From the NCBI GenBank assembly GCA_030605745.1, contig JAUWHT010000253.1, positions 1 to 10,648 of the forward strand: DNA of 10,648 nt, read 5' to 3'. A program made the translations under genes and the position numbers. Source of the stretch: Pirellulales bacterium (GTDB lineage Bacteria; Planctomycetota; Planctomycetia; Pirellulales; Thermoguttaceae). Numbering within the stretch: position 1 is the first letter of the stretch; every line of letters begins with the position of its first letter. Positions 1 through 7,200 of this stretch are shown piece by piece. The notes beneath the pieces were generated by a model. That model did no database searches, was not told the DNA's origin, and saw nothing but the letters and a program-made list of their open reading frames with translations.

Positions 1-34
1 GCGCGTTGTTTGGCGACCGAGTAACTCCAGCACC

Positions 35-63
35 AACGCGCCGGGCAAGCCCGGCGGCTAAAC
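35..63. repeat. 29-bp dispersed hairpin repeat, copy 1
   Basis: These 29 bases recur exactly, as the reverse complement, at 9052-9080. The core is an 8-bp perfect inverted repeat, CGCCGGGC-AA-GCCCGGCG (39-56). Bases 1-8 (GCGCGTTG) are also the reverse complement of 34-41, so a larger palindromic element may begin before the window. It looks like a dispersed intergenic element of the REP kind. It lies 100 nt before the fhs start, and the second copy lies 30 nt before the SDR start in the same relative orientation. Confidence 0.8.
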
Positions 64-88
64 GGACCGATGAACGGTCCCGGTCCGT
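62..88 (+). other. Stem-loop upstream of the fhs promoter
   Basis: Perfect 8-bp arms ACGGACCG (62-69) and CGGTCCGT (81-88) enclose 11 nt. A shorter alternative pairing, GGACC (64-68) with GGTCC (76-80), lies inside it. There is no T-run, so a classical intrinsic terminator is unlikely. The predicted -35 box begins four bases later, so this could be an operator-like site or simply part of the repeat element next to it. Its function is unknown. Confidence 0.45.
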
Positions 89-91
89 GTG

Positions 92-120
92 TTGACAGCA
101 ACGACCACGTCTGCTAATGT
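92..120 (+). promoter_or_regulatory. Predicted sigma70-type promoter of fhs-folD
   Basis: TTGACA at 92-97 matches the -35 consensus fully. A 17-nt spacer leads to TAATGT at 115-120, a weak -10 box (3 of 6) preceded by TGC, which makes an extended -10. Transcription would begin near 127, giving a leader of about 37 nt before the fhs start codon. Confidence 0.5.
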
Positions 121-149
121 TGCCCTCTCGTGACTCTCTAATCTTGAAT

Positions 150-156
150 AAGGAGG
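150..156 (+). promoter_or_regulatory. Ribosome binding site fixing a TTG start for fhs
   Basis: AAGGAGG lies 7 nt before the TTG at 164. This near-perfect Shine-Dalgarno sequence at ideal spacing is why the rare TTG codon is taken as the start. Confidence 0.8.
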
Positions 157-163
157 ACTTTCC

Positions 164-1936
164 TTGGCCCTTGACCCGACGAAACACGCAGATTGGGAGA
201 TCGCCGAAGAGGCCGAATCCCGTATGAAAACCTGTTACCAACTCGCCGACGAGTTGGGCCTGACAAAAGATGAGTTGCTGCCGCACGGCAATTACGTGGC
301 CAAAGTGGACTACATGAAGGTGCTTAAGCGCCTGGGAGACAAGCCGGACGGCAAGTTCATCGAGGTGACCGCCATCACGCCCACGCCGCTGGGTGAGGGC
401 AAATCGACCACCGCCATGGGGCTTTTGCAGGGGATGGGCCGGCGCGGCAAAAAGGTGGTCGCCTGCATCCGGCAGCCCTCCGGCGGGCCGACCATGAATA
501 TCAAAGGCTCGGCGGCCGGCGGAGGACTCTCGCAGTGCATCCCGCTAACGGAGTTCTCACTGGGCCTGACCGGCGACATTAACGCCGTGATGAACGCCCA
601 TAACCTGGCCATGGTCGCACTGACCTCGCGAATGCAGCACGAGCGGAACTACGGCGACGCCCGGCTGGAGAAGATCGGATTGAAGCGGCTGGACATCGAC
701 CCGACCAACGTGGAGATGGGCTGGGTGATCGACTATTGCGCCCAAACGCTGCGCAACATCATCATCGGCATCGGCGGCAAGATGGACGGCTACATGATGC
801 AGAGCAAGTTCGCAATCGCCGTCTCCAGCGAGGTGATGGCCATGCTGTCGATCTTCAGCGACCTGAAGGACCTACGCGAGCGGATGGGCGGCATCGTGGT
901 GGCATACGATAAGAAGCGGAACCCTGTTACCTGTGAAGACCTCGAAGTGGCCGGCGCAATGACCGCCTGGCTGCGCGAGGCGATCAATCCGAATCTAATG
1001 CAATCGTTGGAGGGCCAGCCCTGCTTCGTACACGCCGGCCCGTTCGCAAACATCGCCGTGGGCCAGTCGTCGGTCGTGGCCGACAAGATGTGTCTGAAGC
1101 TGGCCGACTACCACATTACCGAGTCGGGCTTCGGTGCCGACATCGGCTTCGAGAAGTTCTGGAACGTCAAGTGCCGATACAGCGGCAACACGCCCAACGT
1201 CTCGGTAATCACCACGACCATTCGTGGGCTGAAGCACCACGGGGTCAGCGCGGGTGCCCTGCCCTGCCCTCCGGGCAAACCGATCCCAAAGGAGTATTTC
1301 GAGGAAAACCTGGCCTGGCTCGAGGACGGCATGAGCAACCTGTTGCAGCACGTCAATACGGTCAAGAAGGCCGGCATCAACCCGGTGGTGGCCATCAACG
1401 CCTTCCATACCGATACCAAGGCGGAAATCGAGATGACCCGAAAAATGGCCGAACAAGCGGGCGCCCGGGTGGCCGTGTCCAGACACTGGCAACAGGGCGG
1501 CGAGGGGGCGCTAGAATTGGCCGACGCCGTGATCGACGCCTGCAACCAGGAGGTCCACTTCAAGTTCCTCTACGAGATGGATACCCCGCTGCGCGAGCGC
1601 GTCGAGCTGATCGCAAGGGAAGTCTACGGCGCCGACGGCGCCAGCTACACGCCGGAAGCGGAGGCCAAGGCCAAGCGGTTCGAGGCCGATCCTAAGTTCA
1701 ACGACTACACCACCATGATGGTCAAGACCCACCTGAGCCTCACCCACGACCCGGCGATCAAAGGCGTACCCAAAGGATGGACCCTGCCGATCCGCGATTT
1801 CCTGATCTACGGTGGGGCCCGGTTCATCTGCCCGGTGGCGGGAAATATCTCGCTGATGCCGGGAACCTGCTCAGACCCGGCCTACCGCCGCGTGGATGTG
1901 GACGTGGATACTGGAAAGGTGAAGGGGCTGTTCTAG
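164..1936 (+). CDS. fhs: Formate--tetrahydrofolate ligase (formyl-THF synthetase)
   Basis: This cytosolic enzyme joins formate to tetrahydrofolate at the cost of ATP, giving 10-formyl-THF. The 590-residue product carries the family signatures: P-loop GEGKSTT at 77-83, RQPSGGP at 103-109, KGSAAGGG at 114-121, LTGDIN at 135-140, HAGPFANIA at 290-298, SGFGADIGFEKF at 321-332 and KTHLSLTHDP at 521-530. It is about 30 residues longer than the Moorella-type enzyme of roughly 559 residues. Its motifs resemble a long-form clade I recall from sulfate reducers and related anaerobes. The usual Glu in R-E-P-S is Gln104 here, and the C-terminus reads MPGTCSDPA where many homologues have MPGLPKxPAA. The TTG start is supported by AAGGAGG 7 nt upstream. 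It probably shares a transcript with folD, 67 nt downstream. The family is certain. The direction of flux, formate assimilation or release, cannot be read from the sequence. Confidence 0.96.
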   Translation: MALDPTKHADWEIAEEAESRMKTCYQLADELGLTKDELLPHGNYVAKVDYMKVLKRLGDKPDGKFIEVTAITPTPLGEGKSTTAMGLLQGMGRRGKKVVACIRQPSGGPTMNIKGSAAGGGLSQCIPLTEFSLGLTGDINAVMNAHNLAMVALTSRMQHERNYGDARLEKIGLKRLDIDPTNVEMGWVIDYCAQTLRNIIIGIGGKMDGYMMQSKFAIAVSSEVMAMLSIFSDLKDLRERMGGIVVAYDKKRNPVTCEDLEVAGAMTAWLREAINPNLMQSLEGQPCFVHAGPFANIAVGQSSVVADKMCLKLADYHITESGFGADIGFEKFWNVKCRYSGNTPNVSVITTTIRGLKHHGVSAGALPCPPGKPIPKEYFEENLAWLEDGMSNLLQHVNTVKKAGINPVVAINAFHTDTKAEIEMTRKMAEQAGARVAVSRHWQQGGEGALELADAVIDACNQEVHFKFLYEMDTPLRERVELIAREVYGADGASYTPEAEAKAKRFEADPKFNDYTTMMVKTHLSLTHDPAIKGVPKGWTLPIRDFLIYGGARFICPVAGNISLMPGTCSDPAYRRVDVDVDTGKVKGLF

Positions 1937-1945
1937 CGAGAGCGA

Positions 1946-1987
1946 GATTGCAAATTGAAAATTGGGAATTGAAAATTGAAAATTGTT
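1946..1987. repeat. Heptanucleotide tandem repeat between fhs and folD
   Basis: Five successive 7-base units of the form AATTGNN run from 1953 to 1987 (AATTGAA, AATTGGG, AATTGAA, AATTGAA, AATTGTT). They are preceded by a degenerate unit, GATTGCA, at 1946-1952. The tract is strikingly AT-rich for this genome and ends 4 bases before the folD ribosome binding site. Such heptamer arrays are known in cyanobacteria as STRR sequences and, as I recall, occur in other environmental bacteria. They usually arise by slippage and vary in copy number. Confidence 0.85.
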
Positions 1988-1991
1988 TAAG

Positions 1992-1997
1992 AAGGAG
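1992..1997 (+). promoter_or_regulatory. Ribosome binding site fixing the folD start
   Basis: AAGGAG lies 6 nt before ATG 2004. An in-frame TTG at 1983 lies inside the heptamer repeat and precedes this site, so ATG 2004 is preferred. Confidence 0.8.
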
Positions 1998-2003
1998 TCC
2001 ACA

Positions 2004-2894
2004 ATGACCGCGGAGATCATCAGCGGAAAGGACCTGGCCAAGGTGATTCGCGCTGAATTGGGCGAGGAAGTGGCCGAACTGAAGGAGAAACATGGCATCG
2101 TGCCCGGGCTGGCTACGGTGCTGGTAGGCGAGGACCCTGCCTCGGTTTCCTATGTCACGGCCAAGGGCAAGGCCTGTGACAAGATCGGCATCAAGTCGTT
2201 TCAGCACACGCTGCCCGCGGAGATCAGCGAGGAGGAACTGCTGAAGCTGGTTGACGAGTTGAACCACAACGACGCGGTCCACGGCATCCTGGTTCAACTC
2301 CCCTTGCCCAAACATATCAACGAGAGCAAGGTGCTCTATGCCATCGACCCGAACAAGGACGTCGACGGTTTTCACCCGGTCAATGTGGGCCGGCTGGTGA
2401 TCGGCGAAGAGGTGTTTCCTCCCTGTACCCCGGCCGGGATTCAGGAGTTGATCGTCCGCAGCGGAACACCCACCGAAGGGGCCGAGTTGGTGGTCGTCGG
2501 CCGCAGCAACATCGTGGGCAAGCCTATCTCAATTATGATGTTGCAAAAGAAGGCCGGTGCAAACAGCACCGTCACCATCTGCCATACCCGCACCCGCAAC
2601 ATCGCGCAGCACACCCGCCGGGCCGATATCCTGATCGTCGCCGCCGGTAAGCAAAACGCCGTTACCGCCGATATGGTCAAACCGGGCGCCACGGTAATCG
2701 ACGTAGGCGTGAACCGGATCGGTTTCACCGAATCGGGTAAGGCCAAGCTGGTCGGCGACGTAGACTTCGAGGCCGTCAAGGAAGTCGCCGCCAAGATCAC
2801 CCCCGTCCCCGGCGGCGTCGGACCGATGACGATCACGATGTTACTAAGAAATACAGTCCGAGCGGCCAAATTTTCTCAATTGCAGGTAGCTTAG
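2004..2894 (+). CDS. folD: Bifunctional methylene-THF dehydrogenase / methenyl-THF cyclohydrolase
   Basis: FolD oxidises 5,10-methylene-THF to 5,10-methenyl-THF with NADP+ and hydrolyses that to 10-formyl-THF; both steps are reversible. The 296-residue product is of normal family length. The catalytic pair is in SYVTAK (Tyr50, Lys54), followed by GILVQLPLP with Gln98, the folate-site KDVDGFHP with Asp121, PCTPAG at 140-145, the dinucleotide-binding VVGRSNIVGKP at 164-174 and the C-terminal signature PVPGGVGPMT at 267-276. No key residue is missing. It follows fhs on the same strand without a visible terminator, so the two are probably co-transcribed and link formate to methylene-THF for purine, thymidylate and serine synthesis. 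It ends only 3 nt from the convergent HEPN gene. Confidence 0.97.
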   Translation: MTAEIISGKDLAKVIRAELGEEVAELKEKHGIVPGLATVLVGEDPASVSYVTAKGKACDKIGIKSFQHTLPAEISEEELLKLVDELNHNDAVHGILVQLPLPKHINESKVLYAIDPNKDVDGFHPVNVGRLVIGEEVFPPCTPAGIQELIVRSGTPTEGAELVVVGRSNIVGKPISIMMLQKKAGANSTVTICHTRTRNIAQHTRRADILIVAAGKQNAVTADMVKPGATVIDVGVNRIGFTESGKAKLVGDVDFEAVKEVAAKITPVPGGVGPMTITMLLRNTVRAAKFSQLQVA

Positions 2895-2897
2895 ATG

Positions 2898-3281
2898 TCA
2901 TGGGGCTAGCTCAGGGCACGTTTGTTTGACGGCGTCGAGAATATCTTCGGCCTTGGTTACCGCCATCTTTGCGGTATCCGAAGAAACCTGCGTTAATCCG
3001 CCATAGTCGCCGGTTTCACGCAAATCCATAAGGAAGTCAAATGCATTGCCCAATTCGGATGACCATTGACCGCTGTGCACGAGTTCGCGATGGAGGGCGG
3101 CGCGAACCGCCGAGTGTTTGGAGAATGATTGTCCACGAAGGGCAAACAGTGCGGTGAGGCCATGAAACGCGGCAAAGTACGCCCGCGACGCGGCAGAATC
3201 GCCGTCGCTGTCCACAAGTTGCTTGGCAGAGGCCAACGTCCGACATGCCCGTTGCCACTGGATAGCAACAAAATCTCTCAT
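2898..3281 (-). CDS. HEPN domain protein (HepT-like partner of the MNT gene)
   Basis: This 127-residue, largely helical protein fits the HEPN/UPF0332 family: IQWQRACRTLASAKQL at 7-22, SRAYFAAFHGL at 32-42 and SKHSAVRAALHREL at 54-67. The C-terminal helix carries DLRETGDYGG at 86-95. In MNT-HEPN pairs the HEPN protein is often the toxin, an RNase whose motif is R-X4-6-H. Here Arg88 is followed by Asp92-Tyr93 with no His at the usual place, so RNase activity is uncertain. In Shewanella HepT a nearby Tyr is AMPylated by the partner MntA. An in-frame start 14 codons upstream (3323) is possible, but ATG 3281 overlaps the MNT stop as ATGA and has AGGAAGGGG 7 nt upstream (3297-3289). It could instead serve an RNA-linked or housekeeping role, as HEPN functions vary. 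Confidence 0.82.
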   Translation of the reverse strand: MRDFVAIQWQRACRTLASAKQLVDSDGDSAASRAYFAAFHGLTALFALRGQSFSKHSAVRAALHRELVHSGQWSSELGNAFDFLMDLRETGDYGGLTQVSSDTAKMAVTKAEDILDAVKQTCPELAP

Positions 3282-3592
3282 ACGGTTACCCCTTCCTGGT
3301 GAGCGCTTCGATAAAGGGGGCATTCCACCGTCTCGTATTCCTCCGCTTCCACGGGCTTGATACTAATCCGTCGCCCAATCTGTAGGGCCAAAGGATAGAG
3401 GACATCGAGCGAAGTTTGCAGATCCCGCCCATAATCGACTGGCCCGTCGAGCAGGATCAGCAGGTCGATGTCGCTGTCTGGCCCAGCCGTCCCGCGTGCC
3501 TCTGAGCCATACAGAACCACTCCTCGGAGGCGTTCAGGAAACGCAGTCTGCAAGATACCTTTGACTCGATCGAGCAATTGATCCCGGTTCAT
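3278..3592 (-). CDS. MNT-type minimal nucleotidyltransferase (MntA-like antitoxin candidate)
   Basis: The 104-residue protein is a minimal DNA-polymerase-beta-like nucleotidyltransferase. The metal-binding signature GSEARGTAGPDSDID (29-43) fits GS-X10-D-X-D, the form found in MntA antitoxins that AMPylate HepT toxins (type VII toxin-antitoxin). The strand where a third carboxylate often sits reads RRISIKPVEAEEYE (74-87) with no Asp at the expected point, so catalysis is likely but not assured. ATG 3592 is preferred over the in-frame ATG at 3613. AGAGG lies 6 nt upstream of it, and the predicted promoter would start transcription near 3621, too close for the longer form. The stop overlaps the HEPN start by 4 bases, which implies translational coupling. 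Confidence 0.85.
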   Translation of the reverse strand: MNRDQLLDRVKGILQTAFPERLRGVVLYGSEARGTAGPDSDIDLLILLDGPVDYGRDLQTSLDVLYPLALQIGRRISIKPVEAEEYETVECPLYRSAHQEGVTV

Positions 3593-3627
3593 AGCTGACC
3601 TCTTCGAGCCCATCCAAACCTATCGGT

Positions 3628-3657
3628 ATTATACTGATCGGCAATGGGACATGCCAG
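3628..3657 (-). promoter_or_regulatory. Predicted promoter of the MNT-HEPN pair
   Basis: On the minus strand a perfect -10 box TATAAT (3633-3628) is preceded after 18 nt by CTGGCA (3657-3652), which matches the -35 consensus at 4 of 6. The predicted transcript starts near 3621, about 29 nt before ATG 3592. The GC-rich DNA between this promoter and the pilin gene holds no other gene that I can support. Confidence 0.5.
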
Positions 3658-3830
3658 ACCTACGGCCACGGCCGAAATAATCCGATGGGGCCGGTTTTGC
3701 GGCTGGTGCGGGACGTGTCGGCCGGCCGCCGGGAAACTCGCCTGCACGGCGATTGCACACGGCTACTATGCGTTCTACGCTTGATAAGAGATTGCCTGGC
3801 TTAGATACCTGGAAGCACGGGTTTGCTGCA

Positions 3831-4109
3831 ATGAACTCTTTTCTGAAGAAGGTCATCCGGTTCCTTGCCGGCGAGGGTGGCCCTACGGCCGTCGAATACG
3901 CCGTGGTGATGATGCTGGTCTTCCTGGTCTGCCTTTCTACGGTGATTCTGCTGGGCGAGGCAACCAGCGACAGCTTCGAGGACTCGAGCAAATCGCTCGA
4001 AGACGCACTTGGGGCGGCCGGCACGCCGGGAGCACAGCCAAAACCCATTTCTCGCGCCGGTTCTCCGGTTCCAGTTCTCGCTGTGCGCTGCGAAGGCTAC
4101 CGCGACTAG
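3831..4109 (+). CDS. Flp family type IVb pilin
   Basis: The 92-residue protein has a short basic leader, MNSFLKKVIRFLAGEGG. Prepilin peptidase should cut after Gly17, leaving PTAVEY with the conserved Glu at +5 (Glu22) and Tyr23. A hydrophobic helix of about 20 residues follows (24-42), then a short polar tail. These are the marks of Flp/Tad pilins, which are assembled into adhesive surface fibres, and the GPTAVEYAV form is typical of planctomycetes. The tail (about 60-92, Pro- and Ala-rich) is longer than in most Flp pilins. No Tad assembly genes lie in the window, so this is an orphan pilin copy. ATG 3831 is chosen because it gives a normal leader length. No good ribosome binding site is visible before it, and upstream in-frame starts (3753, 3768) would give an unusually long leader. 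Confidence 0.85.
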   Translation: MNSFLKKVIRFLAGEGGPTAVEYAVVMMLVFLVCLSTVILLGEATSDSFEDSSKSLEDALGAAGTPGAQPKPISRAGSPVPVLAVRCEGYRD

Positions 4110-4139
4110 CTCGGACAGTGCCAAGCTTCATCTTCTCGG

Positions 4140-4168
4140 TTGACATCCGACGGTCGTCCAAGTATAAA
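4140..4168 (+). promoter_or_regulatory. Near-consensus sigma70-type promoter of the propeller gene
   Basis: TTGACA (4140-4145) and TATAAA (4163-4168) are separated by exactly 17 nt, 11 of 12 consensus bases. A second TATAAA follows at 4171-4176. The leader of about 55 nt is AT-rich (4163-4210), in sharp contrast to the GC-rich genes around it, and ends in GGGAGG 8 nt before ATG 4230. Confidence 0.75.
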
Positions 4169-4229
4169 TGTATAAAATCATTTTTCTAACAAATTGAAAA
4201 CTTTTTACTGACACAGGGAGGAAAGCACA

Positions 4230-7200
4230 ATGGCAGACAACCGGCGGTTGAATCGTTCCGTGGAATTGGGGCAATTCGTTTTTGAGATTGGGCTCGCTGC
4301 CCGAATGGCGCGTTGCGTGACGCTGCTGGGCAGTGTGATATTGGCAGGCACGTTGGCCTTCGGCGAGGACTGGCCGACGTATCGCCACGACACCGCACGC
4401 AGCGGTATTACGTCCGAAAAAATCGCACTGCCGCTGGAAGAGTGTTGGGTGTTCGACCCGCGGCACGCGCCGGAGCCGGCCTGGGGTAGCCCGAACCCGA
4501 GGCCCGTGGGCGGGTGGTATGGTCTTAGGGAGTTGCGCCGTGTCCATTTCGATGACGTGTTCCACGTGGTCGTGGCCGGCGACGCGGTCTATTTCGGTTC
4601 CTCGGCAGACGGCAATGTGTACTCGCTCGAAGCGACCAGCGGCAAGGTGCGTTGGAGCGCGCTGACCGGCGGGCCGGTAAGGCTGGCGCCGACGGCGTGG
4701 AAGGACCGGGTTTATGTAGGCTCCGACGATGGCTTCGCCTATTGCCTTCGGGCGAGCGACGGCAAAGAGGTGTGGAAGGTCCGGGTAGCCCCGAACGATC
4801 AGAAGGTATTGGGGAGCGGCAAGATGATCTCGCTTTGGCCGTCGAGGACGGGTGTGTTGGTGGACGAGGGGACTGCTTATGTGGGCGCGGGCATCTTCCC
4901 GGCGGAGGGCGTGTACCTGCTGGCGCTCCGCGCGGAGGATGGGCAGGTCATCTGGCGCAACGACACCTGCGGCGAGGCAGCCATGAGCCGCATCTCACCC
5001 CAGGGTTATCTGCTCGCATCCAAGACCGCCCTTTTTGCGCCCATGGGTCGGGTGTCGCCCGCCGGGTTCGACCGCAAGGACGGCCACTTGCTGCATGAGG
5101 CCTATTTCACCCACTACGTTGGTGGTGCCTATGCGCTGCTGGCCGGCGACAAGGTTTTCACCGGCACCAGCGAGATCATGGGCTATGATCAGAAGTCGCC
5201 GGGTGCCCGATTCGCATGGTTCAAGGGGCGACAGCTCATCGTCACCACCGATGCCACCTACCTGGCGACCGACAGCCAACTCGTCTCCCTCGATCGCAAG
5301 CGTTATGCCGAGGCCAGTGTGCAACATTTTGCCCTGCGAACCGAAAGGCCCAAGTTGAGCCGGGAACTGCGAAAGGCAAAGCAGAACGCGGAGAAAAAGC
5401 TAAAGGGCGCCAACGAAGAGTTGGCCAAGGTCAAAAAGTGTCACGAAGCGATGGAAGAGGAGTGGAATCAGGCCGAGGCAACCATGACTTCAAGCATAAC
5501 CTGGCAGGCGCCGTACGACTGCCCCCACGCTTTGATCCTGGCCGGCAGCGTGCTCTACGCCGGCGGGCAAGACCACGTTGTCGCAGTGGATGCCGCGACG
5601 GGCAAGAAGCTGTGGACGGGGCAGGTCAAGGGCAAGGCCAAGGGCCTGGCTGTGGCGGCAGGACGGCTGTTTGTCAGCACCGACACGGGGTCGATCTACT
5701 GCTTCGGTCCGGCGGGTTCCAAGGTCGTCGGTTCCGTGCGGCAGCCGACCAATCCGTCTCCCTATCCGCGCGACGAGTTGACACCCGTGTTCGAGGCGGC
5801 CGCCGAGCACATTATCCGAACGACCGGAATCAACAGAGGCTACTGTCTCGTCCTGGGCTGTGGCACGGGCCGACTGGCGTTTGAGTTGGCCAAGCGGACC
5901 GAATTGAAGATCTGCGGCGTGGAGCCGGATCGGCAAAAGGTCGAGGCGGCACGGAAGGCACTCGATACCGCCGGGCTCTATGGAACACGCGTGCTCATTG
6001 ACCATGGGGACTTGTCGCGAGTTCCGTATTCCGACTACTTCGCCAACCTCGTCGTATCCGAAAGCGCGCTGATCTCCGGCGAACTGCCCAAGGGCACCAA
6101 GGAAGCGTTCCGCATGTTGAAGCCTTTGGGCGGCACAATCTGCATCGGCCAACCGGTCGAAGCCAAGGGACATGCGAAGCCGGTCGAAGCCGCGTCGCTT
6201 CAAGGCTGGCTGAAAGAAGCGGGCGTCAAAGATGGCAAGGTGACCCACGACGACGGCATGTGGGCGACATTCACCCGCGGGCCGCTGCCCGGCGCAGGTA
6301 GTTGGACACATCAATATGCCGAGCCCGGAAACACCGCGTGCAGCGACGATCAGCTTGTGCGATGCCCGCTGGGCCTGTTGTGGTTCGGCCAACCGGGTCC
6401 CGGCAAGATGGCCGAGCGCCACCGCCGCGCGTCCGCTCCGCTGGCGATCGACGGCCGCTTTTTTGTAGAGGGTGAGGGAACGGCTCCCAGAATAGGCGCC
6501 GGCAAAAACGTCATAATGGCCTACGACGCCTACAACGGGCTGAAGCTTTGGCAGCGCGACATCCCCGGCGCCATCCGCACGCACGCCTCGCGCACGTGCA
6601 GCAACATGGCGCTCCGCCGGGACGGCCTGTTCGTGGCCGCGGGCGATAAGTGCCTGCGGCTCGATCCGGCCACCGGCGAAACCAAGGCGACCTACTCCGA
6701 CACCAAACCTCAACCGTGGGGATATGTCGCTTGCGTGGGAGGACTGCTTTACGGCAGCCGATCCGCCGACTCCGGGGAAAGCGACCGTCTGTTTGCCGTC
6801 GACATCAAAACCGGAGAGGTTCGCTGGGCCCACGAGGCCAAGCAGATCCCCAACAACTCGATCGCCATCGGCGACGGGCAGATTTTCTTCGTTACCAGTG
6901 GTGTTACCGACGACGAGCGGCAAAAAGCAATTGAAGAGCAGCACGCAATCATCAAGAACCTTCCTGAACCCTTGCGCGCCAAGGCCAAAACTGCACCGGA
7001 GAAGGCCGACGTGCGGATGGTCGTCGCCCTGGACGCCACGACCGGCCAAGTACGGTGGAAGAAGCCGGTCGATCTGACCAACTGCGGCGGCTACCATGAA
7101 GCCGTACCCGGCCGCCACATCTTACCGGCAGCGATGTACAACAACGGCGTATTCACCCTGTTTGGCGTATATGTCGACGGTCATTACTGGAAGCAATTCT

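Noticed and set aside
995..1563. Overlapping open frames on the minus strand within fhs
   Set aside because: Both are antisense to strongly conserved fhs motifs and encode low-complexity shadow proteins.
5490..7118. Long open frame of 542 codons on the minus strand inside the propeller gene
   Set aside because: It lies fully antisense to a gene with clear domains, shows no recognisable motif, and is the expected shadow of GC-rich third codon positions.
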